The notes beneath the pieces were generated by a model. That model saw only the letters and a program-made list of their open reading frames with translations. It was not told the origin of the DNA and did not search any database. The position numbers and the translations under genes are program-made. Of a DNA stretch of 64,000 nt, positions 12,441-25,217 are shown one piece after another. Location: the NCBI GenBank assembly GCA_948099385.1, contig CANUEZ040000020.1, positions 7,906,501-7,970,500 of the forward strand, given 5' to 3'. Within the stretch, counting starts at the first letter, position 1, and every line of letters begins with the position of its first letter. Origin of the DNA: Fasciola hepatica (taxonomy: Eukaryota; Platyhelminthes; Trematoda; Plagiorchiida; Fasciolidae).

Positions 12441-15400
12441 ATTTGCCTTTTGCAGACCAGCGCTGTGCCTGGCAGAGCGGCTTGTGGTTCATCAAGTATT
12501 CACGCGTGATTTTGTACTGGTCCTTTTAAAAGCCTGCAGAAAATGCACGTGAGGTTCCCGAATGATTATTTTGTCCTTCGACGGTGACCCTACTTTGCTC
12601 CAGTGCTACACTGTGGAGAAGACAGCCTGCAGGCTGATGACCCCTGCCAGCATGCCTTCAGATCCCGCCAGGGATTTATGCTGGATCCCTCCGGCAATTT
12701 CCCTGACTATCTATTCATTATTTGCAGGTTTTAAATTGGTGGCTGCACGCATTTATGTTTCAACTGATGCTTGTAGTCTTTCACAACCCCTGTGTACCCC
12801 ATGGAGGGCAGATCCAACGCACGCCTATCTCCCACTCTTCAGGATCAGAGGTCCCATTCCATCCCCAGGCGAAGCTTTTGATTGTTCGTGCCTGTGATAT
12901 CTCTTTCGCGTTTTGTTTAGTTTATGACCAGTGATAGTTCAAAGGTTTTTTGACTGTTTGCTAGTTTGAAGTGCTCAATTTCTGTCATCCTAGCGCTGTA
13001 ATCAGACTTTCCCGGTAACAGCTGTCCCGAAGATCAGCCAAGCTGTATCACTTCCTTGCTAACTCCTTGAGCATCTGGTGCCAACTCAGCCAGCCTCGCC
13101 GTGCTCTTGCTTCCTTGAAGTGGGGAGATACTCACCCGAGGCCGCTGGTTCCCTTGATACTAAGCCATGTTTCGTCCGCCCTCAGAGCTTTGCCCTATAT
13201 CCTTAGCCTGCGTCTGCCGCCTAAGCCACAAGTTTCCCCATTTAACCTCACAAATGTCTACATAGTATTCCTACAGTTCCCACATGTCCGATAAGGGGCC
13301 GAGGTTTGGCGGTGACGCTGCCAACCTTCTCCGTTGGCAGCAGCAAGTCTAACTAACTCATGTCAGGAAAGCGCTGGCGGGCCCCTTAATGTTCTCTAGC
13401 AGATAAGCGAATCATCAATTTTCTTTCCAGATCCAGTAATAGGTATCAACCTGAAGCCTAAATGAGAACCCTAGTTCGAATGTATCTGGTAATTTCTCCT
13501 CCCTGTGCTACCCATTTTGATGAACAGCCTTAGCTACTGTTCAAGAGTCTACTTTTCTGAGGGACACCACCTCGCTTTATTTATGGAAACGATCCATTAC
13601 CATCTGGAGGTGAAGTCCGCAGTTTTGCATCAGGCGAAGAAGGCTAAATGCTTGCTCTGATACTAGTTGGCCTGGAAGTCCGTCGTACGTCGGTTGCAAA
13701 GGAGTATGTTCTTTTGTGAGAGGGTTTCTCCTCTGACCGCACTCCCCAAAGAAGTCGCAAAAAGTCGCTGACACATGGTTTCCTTGTTTCCTTTTAAGAA
13801 GCCTCGCCTCATCGAGTTCTTTGTTCACCCTTTGCAGGAGTTTGCCTACGACGGGATAACAAAGATTCGGCCAATGTAACTGAAGACTTTCGGATAAAAA
13901 ACCCCAGTAGTCACCCTCCCGATTGAAAATTGAGCCCTTCAAGGCATCTGGCATCATGACTCACTCCCAGCATGGAACTAGAGAACGAGCTTTACTGTTG
14001 GCCGGACAGCCGGCTATACAATCGGGGTTCAGGATTTGCATGATACACGGCAACCCGGTATTCAATCACAGATGTGTACGACGACAATGCAACTGCTAAA
14101 ACCTTGCTTGGAAGGCGGTCCTCATGGGCACGGATGAGACAGCATGAAAGTGAGCTGCAATCACTGTTTTCTATATTCTTGATGTTCGCAAACAAAACCA
14201 TATTATTAGCCGACTGCCCTTTGGACTGTACCTTTTACGCACAAACCTCAGGTCATCCAACTAAACCTGAACTGTAAAACGCCAGGCCCAAGTTTCACTC
14301 TTGCACAAACGCACAGCCAGTGAGCTCCATCAAGTGTAAAACTCCGTTCTGGTGCTTCCCAGTGCACGCTTGGTTGGATGATTTGAGACTTGTACGCAAA
14401 AAATGGAATCTTAAGAACGGTCAGCCAAAGAGGTATCATCATTCCCACACAATGCGTGGAAGTAGTTGAGAGGTACACGAATGTGAATATTCATCTAGAA
14501 TGTTGCACGACAACCCGGGTCGTTGGCCTCAACGAGCAGTGAAAAACGGGTTTTCTGATCTTCGAAACCCGGAGCTTAGGGAATTCGTCAAATAATATCG
14601 AACAAGGAACGGAAGGTTCATCACAACTATTGCGGTGTCTAAATACTGAACAGTGATCAATCAGGACTTTGAAAATCAAACTCGGCTGAGGAATTTCCCA
14701 GGCTCACCTTAGGAGTACGATGCAGTCAGTGTTGCCGAGCAACGAAGGACCAACTGTCCGAATAGTCCCTAAAGAGAAAGGAAACTAAGGTAGTTAAACA
14801 ACGGGCGAAGATGGAATAGGAATAACCACTTGCCATGGCACTAGCTGAGTTTATTGAATTCTTTTCAATATGCAATTTGCTGCGATTTTCCAGCAGCAGT
14901 ACCACTCCTCCCCCCAACAAGTCATTTGGGTCTCATTCGGTCCAATATTTACCACCTGGCTTATTGGTGAGGCTCATTTTGCTGTTCGCACAAGTGAGCT
15001 TGCAAAGCTTTAGTCATGAGACACATAACTGGAAACCACTATCTCGATTAAAGTCCAAGTGTGCCATCAGTGCTCTTTGGTTTTCTAAACGAACAAAGCA
15101 ATCAACCAAAAGGTTTACAAAATTTCAACGACAAACAGCCAATAGGTTGGAGTGACTCAACAGCGCAGATGTGAAGTATGGACGTGTAACACTGACTGGA
15201 AAAAGCTGCCCTGCTGCGCAAAGCGGGAAGTTTATGGTTGGATGTCTAAAAGCTCCAGTTGATAACAGGATTGATTCACGTGGTCTGCGCCCCGATGTGT
15301 CAGAATTTAAAAGAACCCCAAGCTAACAGACATAGTAAAGATTGCTGCTAAGTCTACTGTTTTCACCGAACTTTCGCCAAACGGCAACGATCGCAGGTAA

Positions 15401-16839
15401 AACCCAAACGGTTAATTTTTTTCCGACCAATTAAAACTTGTGCGTAAGTCCGATTTTGAGCTTCACCATTAAGTGAGCAGTGAAACCTCCCCTGACAGCT
15501 ACTGAGACATGGATCATATGCGACGGGCTTGCTGAGGAAGGCTAACCGTATCAGAAGTTACGGAGAGCCACAGTTGCCCTGATACATGAACTGCATGTGA
15601 CAGTGCCGGTGGGCCCGAACGAGAAATAACGGCGCCATGAGCTTACTTCTGTTTTATCGGCAACCGACAAAACAATGTTCTCACTGATCGCTGGAGCTCT
15701 AACTTGATAGACTTACATCATCTTAGCCCGACATAGGCCGCATCACGTGCAAACAGAACAAATATACGAGCGCAATGAAGTTAACTGAGAGCACTGAAGG
15801 AGTAATAGGCTCTATAAATTAGTAGCAACCACTCGCAGGATAAACCCAGTCAAACCATGCAGGCTGCACAACCGACGTCTCATCAAGTAAACGGGGTTGA
15901 AACATGCGTGCTTCTTCACCACAGTGGAAAAGCTTCCTACTTTACCAACCATGGCTAATGCTGGCAAACAGACAAGGTATACTACGTGAAATTTGACTAA
16001 CCATGAGCACTCTCCAACAAATGTAGTTTGAGCAGGTTACGCCACAACAATACGTAGGATATGAAAACCAGGAACTTTCCGACAAGTCCATCCTTTCCTG
16101 ACCGCTCCTCACTAAAACGTCCTAGCAGCCGTTTGTTCTTATGAAAATAACATTGGCTGAGGAAGCCCAATTTCCCGACTTCAGACCTCCTGTGATCATC
16201 CACCACTTTTGGATTCTTCGCTAGGTACTCACGTTTCCAGCCTCTTAAACTTTCCAAAGTGGATCCGCCAAGAGCTGCGGCCCGAACCATCCCCTGAAAT
16301 AGAGACGGGAAAAATCATGACAATCAAACGTAGCGATCCTACGGCGAGGTATCAGAAACTTGCTCAAAGCCACAGCTCTGGGGTGGAGGCCACTATTTGC
16401 CACTGGCCCCAGAGGAAGAGCGTCGATGGTTCTTTCTACTTCTGCCAAATATATCCTAGAATTTCATCCTTTACAAAACGACCGTGTGCGGTTGAATATG
16501 GCACACTCCGCGCCGAGTGTACCAGAAGTTCCCAAGCTCCACCCCACTGACTAGCTCCTGGCAATCCGAGTCTCTAATTGATATCACAACTCGATAGGAG
16601 GCGGCTCGTTCTGTCATGCGATAGATTTTGACTAAACTCTCGGATTTCAGACCAAGCCCTTTTACAATTGCTTTCGTCATCACTGAAAAAACGTGGTTTA
16701 CCACTTCTGGCTGTGAAGTTTGTGAATAACTACAAGAAAGAGTCCGTAGACAGCGTGTGTACCTTCGATGTGCACCGCTGTTACTCTCAGTCAGTTAAAT
16801 ACTCTTCCGTATTGTTCCCCCTGCCCCACCACCCTTATC
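12441..16839. other. Largely unexplained stretch
   Basis: There are several medium-length open frames on the minus strand: 13577-13957 (126 aa), 15997-16290 (97 aa), 16245-16448 and 16471-16704. None has a motif I can name and none is repeated in this window. They follow the CR1-like fragment upstream on the same strand, so part could be its eroded 5' half, but I find no endonuclease motif to support that. No RNA gene or tandem repeat is visible. Confidence 0.35.
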
Positions 16840-17709
16840 ATAAAAGGCCCAGAATAATTTATTCCTACATAAGCATAGACAACCAAAATTCACGTTACAT
16901 TTAAGGGAGAGAATGCTTTCGGTAGAAAATTGGTTGTAGGTCCAGATGAAATAACTTCTTGATCAGTCGCGGGTGAGTGTCGCGAAGAAAAATAAGGCTT
17001 TGTATCGGGAGCAGATTGATGATGGAGAGCCTTCTAAAAACCTGAGCCTCAGACATAATAGTGAGCCAAGGTTAGGTGACGTCCAGCGGGTGAGCATTGT
17101 CTTGACGGAGCTTTGAACAAGATTTATAATTGCGGGCTAGGCATCCGTATGCGAATTAAAGTGTAGTATGGCAAGGTCTGGTGAGAGGGAGAAAAGTGAA
17201 TAGATGAATTCCAAGAAGCGTTTTAATTAGCCACGCCCTGGCTATGGGAAAAGAGGTGAGAAAAGGGGAGGAAATGGAAAATTATTTGCTGCCAGATTCA
17301 GCGAAACGGATGAAGGTGTAGCAGAATTCTGGGACTGAAGATAAAACCATTCTGTGGAAAATCGTAGAACAAAAGAAGCCGAAAGTTACAAAATGGAGGG
17401 AGAGGAGAAAAGAGAAAGAAAATATCACCATAACCGGAGCTTGAGTCCAGTTAGTGCGGCATTCCAGGAGAAGTTCAACGACAGTGCCTGTCGGACTTTG
17501 CCGAAGGAGAAGTAAAAGTGCAAATGGCAGGATCAGTTGTGGAAGAGCAAAACGAATAGGCAAGCAACGCGAGTGGAAGAAACAAGCTCGGCTATGGCCC
17601 AAAAGACAATAAAGTTCACAAAAAAGGGAGTTCAAAAATATTAGAAGCCCAATCCAACTTCAAAAGCCCTTCCTTTACTTATGTACTGATTTATAGGTTG
17701 GATTATAGC
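16840..17709 (-). other. 3' UTR of LINE copy D
   Basis: This aligns by eye with 36330-36980 downstream of copy E. Shared blocks on the minus strand include GGTTTTATCTTCAGTCC (17331-17347; copy E has TGTTTTATCTTCAATCC), then a CCATA.TACACT block followed by GCATACGGATG, then TATGTCTGAGGC. A 117-codon open frame (17282-17635, -) is leucine-rich but is not conserved in copy E, so I treat it as chance. Confidence 0.65.
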
Positions 17710-20700
17710 TTATACTTTGAGGTATTTGCTAATGTGGGCCTTAAACGTCAAAGATGGCCTTATACAACGCATATCATGGGGAAATTTGTTCCATGAAGCT
17801 GCGTACTTAACCAGGAAAAAGCTGGATCTAAGAGCACTTCTAGGAATGGGCACAGTAACTGTGTTGCCTCTCAGTCTTGAAGGACATTGCGAGTCCGTTA
17901 GGCTTCTGAACTGTGGTGCTGATTCGATGATTCGATTTACAACACCATGAAAGAATATGAGTTTCAGCTTCATGCTTCTAAGCCATAGTGGATCTAGCTT
18001 CAAATGTTCACAGCCTTGGCTTCAATTGAGTTGAGTGGAAAAGTCAATTTACTCTTTTGTCACTAGCAGTTGAACCTTTCCAGTAGCCGCATGTTAGAGT
18101 GGATTATGGAACAGTATTCCAGAAGGGATCTAACGTGGGTCTTATAGGTGCTGAATTTACTTTCTGGAAGGCGGAATGTCCTATGAAGCCGGCCTATAAG
18201 CCTTCTAGCCTTCGCAATTTGAGTGATAGTATGTTCAGAAAAAGTGGAGGTGGCTGAATATTGCAGACCTATATCTCGTACCAACGCGCTGATGGAAATC
18301 GGGAGACCGTCACTACTGAACATACCTGGAGAGACATTGCATTTGAACGTAAGAATGTTGCTTTTCTCCGCAGAAATTTTCAGCAATGACTTGGTGCACC
18401 AAGACCTAAGAGCTGTTAAATTTTGCCGTATATCACTGGTAACTGTTCTAAGTTGACTAGAATCAAAACTATGCAAGATTTTGATGTCGTCCGCGAAGAG
18501 GTGGAGACCGCCATGGCAAACGACACTGAACACGTCATTTATGTATACGAGGAAGAGTAGTGGGCCCAAAATTCTGCCTTGTATGACAGGTTTGGGTTTG
18601 GAGACAGAACCATTAATCAGAACCAGCTGATGACGGTCGGAGAAGTAAAACCTCAATCAACCGAGTAACGGGTCTGCGATTCCATAAGATTTGGCCTGCG
18701 ATGGGGGCCGAGTATGTGAGGCTCGGTCGAAAGCCTTCTTCGTATCAAGCAAGATAATGATCATGGACACGCCTCTGTCAGCAGCCGCCGTGACTGAGAT
18801 CAAGAAGTTACCTTGAAAAGTAGAGCACGAATGGTTCTTCAGGAAACCGTGTTGACCCGCACTGAGCAAGTCATTTGTTAAAATGTGGGCCATTATCTTA
18901 TTCTTAATGAACTTCTCCATGGTTCTGGAGATAATCGGTGTATGAATAATAAGACGATAATTCTCGGGAACATGAACAGAGCCCTTTTTGCAAGGGGATA
19001 ATTTTAGAGGTTTTCCACTGAGTAGGAAGCGAGCTAAATTTCATAGACAGGTACAGTAAATTAGATAGAAGGATAGGAATGTCTGGAACTACCAGAGTAA
19101 AAGCAGCCAGCGGAATGCCGTCCGGACCTGGGCGGTAAGATGGCGCTATAGAGACTGGGAGTGTAGATATATCATCGGAGTGGAATGAAGCTCTAGACAG
19201 AGTCTCACTGGGTAAGCATGCAGAGTGTATTCCAGGAGTGGGAACGCTGGCCGTTAGGGCTGAAGTGGAAAATGTGTTGAAAGCTTCAGCTATTTCTTCC
19301 GGTTTATCCAGATGGGAGTTGTTGACAGTAGCGAAAGGCATAATCTTGTGCGGTTGGTGTTTCTTGTTCTCATCGGGTTACTCGGGATCTCTGTCCTCTT
19401 GGGGTGGCATAAAGCATTTGACTCTTTCTGGCTAAGCATGAGTTCAGTTTGTGGTTTGATTATTGCTGACAGTCGGTCCGTTTGGATAAATACCGATAGC
19501 CCCCGGGGTTTTGAGTGCAAGTCGTCGACGTTTGGAGAGTTTAGACTCCATCCGCGTGAGTTTGTTTGTTGTAGAATTCTTCAGTGCTGGAGTAGTTGGA
19601 GTGACATTGTTTAAAGGCTGATCGAGAATAGCATACAGCTGATCTGCTCCACATGAGGATTGGGCAAAAGAAACGATGTATCTCAATTTTCAGATCTGAT
19701 TATATTTGGAAAGCTGCTACAGTGAGCTAAGTGATATGGTCTGGCAGACGGTACGGAGGAAATAACGATTTTTGGTGCAGAGAACGCGCACGAGACAGCC
19801 CTGGGGTCACATCTGGGGAAGCTATCTCCTACAATGTTGGCCTTATTAAGCCCTTGAGAAAACGGAAGATCTAGAGTGTTATTTCCTCTATTATGTGGTT
19901 GAACGTGTTGAGTCCAACCACCGAGGTGTGCACAGGTAACGAAATCTTGACAAAGTCGTGGGCCAGAGTGCGATTGCCAGCACACTCCTGAAGCTTTGAA
20001 ATCACCTGCGATCAACTTGTGGTCGATGGGGTAGGCGGAGGAAAAGTGGAAGGCGTCAATAATAGATACAATATTGTCCTTAATTTATTCGGGCGATTGA
20101 TAAATGCATCAAAGCAAGAGTTCCGCGAGCGCAGTTTAACTGTTACCCAGAGTGAGTCATCAACCGTGTCAAGGACTTAATGTTGCATTAAATAAACAGG
20201 AAAAGATTTTATGCAGTATATTAGGCAACTTCCTCCTTAACACTGCATTCCAGATTTGCTGAAAGCCTCGCAACGAAATATGGCAAAGTCTAAGTTGGGT
20301 TTAGTGGCCTCAAGCCACTTTTACTTGATGAGGATGAAGTCGTAGTAAGACATAAGGACCCGGGCACGCGGAGGGTGAAATTGTGCTCGTAGTGAGCGAA
20401 TGTTGATGACGAAAACAGACTTGCGTGCTGAGCTTCTTTGTACCGTCGCAACAGGTAGTTGTGCGATCGTTGAGGCTGGAGGATGTAGAGATGGTGGCTT
20501 TGCTAGTCTTGGTGCTGACGAGATGGATGAGACAGTCCTGGGTAGATTACATTGTGTGTAAGTCGAGGACCAACAGAGGGACATTCGATCAGAATCAGAA
20601 TGACCAGTAAAGATTGAAGAAGAACTTTTGGGATAGGTAGTGCCATCGAATTTGATGTTTTTTGGGTTCGATTGGGAGCACGTGGAGTGGCCGCCGGCCG

Positions 20701-20941
20701 CAGGATCAACCAAGAGCTCAAGGGGAGCTCCGCTGAGGGTGAGTGGAGGAATGTGAGACGAAGAGCCAGTGTGGAATGGATGGAAGTTGGAAACATCATT
20801 TGCAATTATATGGGTGGGGCCTCGGTTTGTGGAGGAAATACTAGTTGGTGGACTGGTGGTTATACCACTATTGGGGAACAGTTGGGGACAATATACTGGG
20901 ATAGAGCTGTGGCATAGGGCCATGTTTCGCCCATGGTACAT
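17710..20941 (-). pseudogene. LINE ORF2 (endonuclease-RT), copy D, broken
   Basis: ORF2 starts with a serine/proline-rich leader that runs in frame into the endonuclease N-terminus (20321-20941, ending near SYYDFILIK). The endonuclease C-terminal half is at 19683-20015 (IAGDFKASGVCW, LGGWTQHV), the linker at 19290-19690 and the pre-RT block at 18904-19341 (SYRPGPDGIP). RT follows at 18063-18920 with SAGQHGFLKNHS, IIILLDTKKAFDRASH, GPLLFLVYINDV and an intact FADD box (18486-18497). The C-terminus (SALRSSFFLVKYAASWNK) ends at 17710. At least four frame changes separate these pieces. Homology to the 966 aa ORF2 of copy F is unmistakable. The single-frame RT piece at 18063-18656 keeps its catalytic pair, but the whole gene is dead. 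Confidence 0.85.
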
Positions 20942-20952
20942 AATGAAAAAAA

Positions 20953-22514
20953 TTAGTATTTTGCGTCGGTACTGATTAGCCGTGGGATGTACCCCCGGTT
21001 GTTTGGGAGTCTGATTCGAACGGGTAGCTGATGGTCTACTGCCGCGGTTGGATTGAGGTACGTGAATTGCTGGGGCTCAGGAAGGGGCTGCAGTGGGGTG
21101 AGAGGCTTAAAGGAAGGTCTGTTAACTGAATTCAACCGGGCGAAACATTAGGCGAGTACAAAGAACGCTGTGCGTGGAGTACTGGAAAATGAGAAGGTTT
21201 GAATGGTGGTGGTATGCACAGAGGCAAAGTTGCAATACGGTGGAGCATCGGTAGACAGGATGAAGGTGAAATACGAGTAGTTGGTTGCACCACTTTGGAG
21301 TTGGCCACGTGGGTCTTTAGATGTTTACTTAGGTGCACAGGTGAAATACGGATGGGGGGGGGGACCGGGGAGTTTCGGTGGGTGTGCCGGTGATGGAAAT
21401 GGCAGTTGAGTAAAAATGTGCTTAGCTTCCACACGAGGGGCTCCGGGCTGGTTTATGAGGCAAATTAAGGGCTTGGTCATATCGAAGCTGAGATGATCCA
21501 GGCCATCGGAAGAAGCAGGGACGGGGAAAGAAGCTGCGCTGGATTTCTTTGGGGAGGATAATGTTGCTGGTTGGTTGGTACGGGGTGGTGAGTTGGAAGC
21601 AATCACTTTCTCGGCTTGCTTGGAAGACGAGCCAGCAGCTGAGCGAAAGCTGTCTTTGGGAGATGATTGTTTGGCCCAGCTGTCGGTACGTTCTATAGGT
21701 GATGGTGGAGGTTGGGGTGCCATGTGGAGCCGTTTGGATGGGAGCTGAGGATTTGGCGACCACTGGGATACCTCGAGGTCTACATCCACTGGTGGCGCAT
21801 TGATCGATGGCGCTTGTGTGAATGTGTCAACTGCGGTGGGTTTTGGGGGGAGGTTTGGCGGCCCTGGGTCGGGAGATTGTGACGATTAGGGATTGCCGAT
21901 TACCAAGGGTTATGCCTCTGCAATGGGGTCCCTTCAGCGACAACTTTTATGCATTTGAATGGAGTGGCTTTGGCAATAGCCCCACTTTTTCTGATGAATA
22001 CCGTGGCAATGTTTTCCTCACGAAACTGAAAAAGAAGTGGACACATGTACCGCTGTGACTTTTTTCTTAGTCGTACGCAGCAGCACTCGTGGTGTGACAT
22101 ATCGCAGGATAGAAGCAACGATTGTTTAACCGAGGAAAGCGGAAGACGATCTGGAATATAAAAAACCACAGCATTTTTGGATCTTTTATTTCTCTGGTGG
22201 ACTTCACAAGCATTTGAGTCCAGAAAGCGACCGGCGGTTATTAAACTTTGCGTGTTCGGGTATTTTGAAGGGTCGACAATAAATGCTAGCGGTGACAACG
22301 TGGTCAGAGCATTATCCATGATACGTACCTGTCCTTCCAAGGATTCTAGGTTTCTTTCTAGTGCAATAAATATAATACCAGCATCACTGTGAATATCATC
22401 TAGTGTTACCGAGAGAGGTACAAAGGCTGTGGGGAGTCGGGGGCGTTCAGTGCTCGCCCACTGAGGACGGCTTGTCACTCGGTGGTGAAGGCGGGCGGAA
22501 GTCACTTTAGGCAT
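20953..22514 (-). pseudogene. LINE ORF1, copy D, broken
   Basis: The first 204 codons (21900-22514) are open, start with ATG at 22514 (MPKVTSARL) and match residues 1-205 of intact ORF1 in order: DPSKYPNTQSLITAGRFLD, then KNAVVFYIPDRLPLSSVKQS, then a cysteine-rich HHECCCVRLRKKSQ, then FKCIKVVAEGTPLQR. This folds in the intact copy as an RRM-like RNA-binding region. The rest (20953-21899) is proline/serine-rich, contains MDVDLEVSQ (MFDVDLDIS in the intact copy) and is split among frames. A run of 10 G lies at 21354-21363. The end at 20953 (a TAA stop) is placed by analogy. Confidence 0.8.
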
Positions 22515-22745
22515 TCTTTGGAAAAGTATTTTTACAGGATTGGAGTTAGGCGTGTTGATAATGGGAAACAGTCAACTACCCTACACTGGCAGTTGGGAAG
22601 CTATGCTAAAAACGTTTTACAGATAAGCTGGTTATTATTCAGAAAAAAACCCCAATTATTTTGAGTTGTAGGGATACTTTTAGGAGCTATCATTTCTAGT
22701 ACCACCCTAGATAGCTTAGTAAAAACTAAACCGATACAGCAGGCA
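22515..22745 (-). promoter_or_regulatory. 5' UTR of LINE copy D with a block conserved in copy F
   Basis: On the minus strand at about 22683-22740 there is a block starting TATCGGTTTAGTTTTTACTA and then AAGCTATCTAGGG. The intact element has TCGGTATAGTTTTTGC followed by TTAGCTATCTAGAG at 38229-38258, upstream of its ORF1. LINEs of this kind carry their promoter in the 5' UTR, so this conserved block is a candidate promoter element; that role is inferred. Confidence 0.5.
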
Positions 22746-23600
22746 AATCGACTAGGTGTAGCGCGAGATCGAAGAGCTTTGTAATTAAAAGGAGGTAGTA
22801 AGTGAACGAAAATTGGGAGCCGACAGGGTCAAAGTGGGTGGAAAAGGAAATATTTGATAGCTGGGCAGAGTAAAATGGCTAAAAGGAGAGTGACATCATG
22901 CGGTGAAGGCCGTCTTGGTTAAAAAACGATGGAAACAAAAGCAGAACGAATAGGTGTGCATACAGGGGTGGAACGATGCGAAGGCGAAGAGATAAGACCG
23001 CTGACAAGAACGTTAGATTAGTGGACCGTGGCGGAAGAAGAATGGTAGGAGCATGCTATCCGCAACGGACGGTGAGGGATGCAGCAGGGCGGGCAGAGTT
23101 AAAGCGTGCTAGAAGTTGAGGCTGAACTTGCGCTGTAACGTACATGCGTGGAAATCCTCCCTAGCCGTTGTCATATACTTGTATTGTTGAGGCTATGCTC
23201 TTTATCTTATTGACCCTCGAACATGTTCTACAAGCATCAATCACTACACTTCAACATTTGTTTGCTCACTTAAAGTGGCATAATTCTGATTAAAACTTGG
23301 ACTGCCGTGACGGTGGTACCTGACACTGACCTTTATTGAACTCCGGTCCTCGTTGCTAGACGTTGTGATAGTGCAATTGAGGTTCGTACTCATTTATATG
23401 AGTATAACTTGTTAATCTAGTACCTTAGAAACTACGGATCAATCTGGTTCTGGTTTTTGATTCGGTTAAATTGGCCATGCTTTACCCAAAGCCGGAATAG
23501 CCGTCATGGTACTCAACTTGGAATCTCCAGGAGGAAGTCAATCAGAAATGCCAAGAAGAGGACAAAGGTAAGCCGAAGCTGGACAGGAAGTAACCCGGGG
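22746..23600. other. No gene recognised
   Basis: A GA-rich stretch (22780-23110), then more balanced sequence. A 5' LTR and leader of the BEL/Pao element that starts at about 23.6 kb would be expected here. I could not find a matching copy downstream of 28.3 kb by eye, nor a clear primer-binding site. Confidence 0.3.
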
Positions 23601-23610
23601 TAATTTTTGG

Positions 23611-24684
23611 GTGATACTGATCCCCTATATATTGCTGGGTCTGCTAGTACTGTCAGACCACTTTCATGTACGTCAGCCCAAGGGTGATGAATTTAAAAGT
23701 GATGATATCTATAGATTGAGAATAACGAAATTAGAAACCCAGCTTAGACAGGCTGGGAAGGAAACTGAATCAGCCAGGAAAGATAAACTCCAGAGACGGG
23801 AGAGGGAGTTGGTCTTGGAGACCACGGAGCATTCGGCCATTCGGCCTAGCTATTCCGTGAAACGATTGAAGCCGATCTGTTCCAGTTCAACACACCCTAT
23901 TGACTTGCCAAAGGCTGAACTGTCCCCCTTTGACGGGAGAGAAGAACAGTACTGCAAGTTGAATAAACAATACGAGAACTTCATAGAAAGGGGAGAATCC
24001 GATCCAGGACAGTGATTCCTGTGTCTGCTACATTACTGTTGTGGAAGAGCTGGGGAAGCAATCGACGGGCGCTCGAAGCTGGATCCTGAAGTGAGTTAAG
24101 CTCGGGCATGTGAAACCCTGAAAGATCTGTTTGGGCAACCATTTAAAGCCGCTTGGAATTTGATCGATGGCGAACTATCAGAGGCAAAACGTTCCAAAGG
24201 CGAGTAGGGCTTTCTAGTCAGTCTGGTGATAAAACTGCAGAGAGGCAGCATCGCACTTAATCACCTAGATCACCGACTAGACCTAAATGCACCGCACCCA
24301 CTGGAGGCCATAGTGCGCAGTTTACCCACAAAATCACAGAAAAGATGGGCTGAGGAATCCGAGTGGATCAGTAGATTTGGGCGAGAAACTACGTTTGAAA
24401 CAGTCGTTTCGGTCAACTTGTGCGCGAGACGAGCAGGCTACCTAGGATTGCGACGACGCAAAGCTGGACCAGGGAACCAAGCAGAGGCCAAACATGGGCC
24501 AACACAAGCACTTTCCCGCGAGGCTGAAAACGTGCCTGTGTGCAAGTTTTGTGGGGTGCTTCATCGCTCAGCAGAATTTCCCCGCTTCCGCAGCGTAGAG
24601 GTCAACGAACGACGTAAAAGGGCTAAGAAACTGGGCGCTTGCTTCATCCTTCTCAAAGCTTCACATCGAGCAGTGGTGTGCTAA
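23611..24684 (+). pseudogene. BEL/Pao gag remnant
   Basis: The first piece (23611-24015) has a charged coiled-coil-like stretch and then LPKAELSPFDGREEQYCKLN, the entry motif of the BEL/Pao gag domain (DUF1759 type). After a stop and frame changes, HYCCGRAGEAI-like and LFGQPFKAAW-like pieces follow (about 24030-24160). A second open piece (24226-24684) ends in a zinc-knuckle region: CKFCGVLHRSAEFPRF, then RRKRAKKLGACFILLKASH. The second knuckle has lost a cysteine (CFILL where CFNCL is usual). In life this protein would form the particle shell and bind the RNA. It is a pseudogene because of the internal stops. Confidence 0.75.
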
Positions 24685-24757
24685 ACGAAAGCCAACTGTA
24701 GTCAGGACGGATGCTATTGGAAACACTATTACTTACTGCACAAACCCAAGAAATTGA

Positions 24758-25217
24758 ATGCAAAAAACCTCGAAGCCTAGTGTGGTCTGCTCACTGTCTC
24801 GCTCCAAAAATAAGCCCACTCCTCTGGGAGCAATATCAGTCAGCGTAGAAACCCCGGTTTGGGTTATAAGAACTTTGGCCTTCGTGGATAGTGGCTCGGA
24901 TACCACTCTGGTAAGGAAGGAGTTTGCAGAGAGATATGGGATCAGAGGGATTATATCTTCTTTAGAGGTGAGCACAGTGAGTGGCACCCAGGTCATACAG
25001 TCGACCAAGCGGCAACTACAACTTGTTTCCTTGGTCAACAACAATAGAACAGAAACTCTATAAGCTGTCATCCGAAAAGGACCTGCCAGTGAGAGCACCC
25101 CAGTCAGTGCAACCGATTCTGACTCAGTTGCCGCATCCCGACGAGGATACGATCGAGGAGTGGCAAAATAACAAAATTGATCTGCTGGTCGATTGTGCTG
25201 TACCTGAAGCTCACTGA
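24758..25217 (+). pseudogene. BEL/Pao aspartic protease remnant
   Basis: The open piece 24758-25063 contains RTLAFVDSGSDTTLVRKEF. The DSG triad is the active site of a retroviral-type aspartic protease, and the TTLVR context is typical of BEL/Pao. A following piece in another frame (24981-25217) holds PILTQLPHPDEDTIEEW, which belongs to the protease-to-RT spacer. Two frame changes separate it from gag and RT. Confidence 0.75.

Larger units (their letters stand above)
16840..22745 (-). mobile_element. LINE copy D: near full-length but broken, subfamily 2
   Basis: Reading the minus strand from 22745 to 16840 gives a 5' UTR block, ORF1, ORF2 and a 3' UTR of about 870 bases. The ORFs resemble those of the intact element at 38.2-45.7 kb in order and content. 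At DNA level the copy is much closer to copy E: about 200 bases around 19290-19520 differ from 35621-35860 at only scattered positions. Its 3' UTR also matches copy E and not copies A or F, so D and E form one subfamily. The (ATT)n tail seen in copies A, C and F is not found here. Confidence 0.8.

Noticed and set aside
17282..17635. 117-codon leucine/phenylalanine-rich minus-strand frame that looks like a membrane protein
   Set aside because: It lies in the 3' UTR of copy D; the aligned stretch of copy E (36316-36500) does not keep the frame. The hydrophobic look comes from CT-rich DNA.
20265..20320. Possible frameshift signal at the poly-T near the ORF1-ORF2 border of copy D as a programmed recoding site
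   Set aside because: The copy is riddled with frame changes, and the intact copy has no frame change at this border (same frame with a TGA), so decay is the simpler explanation.
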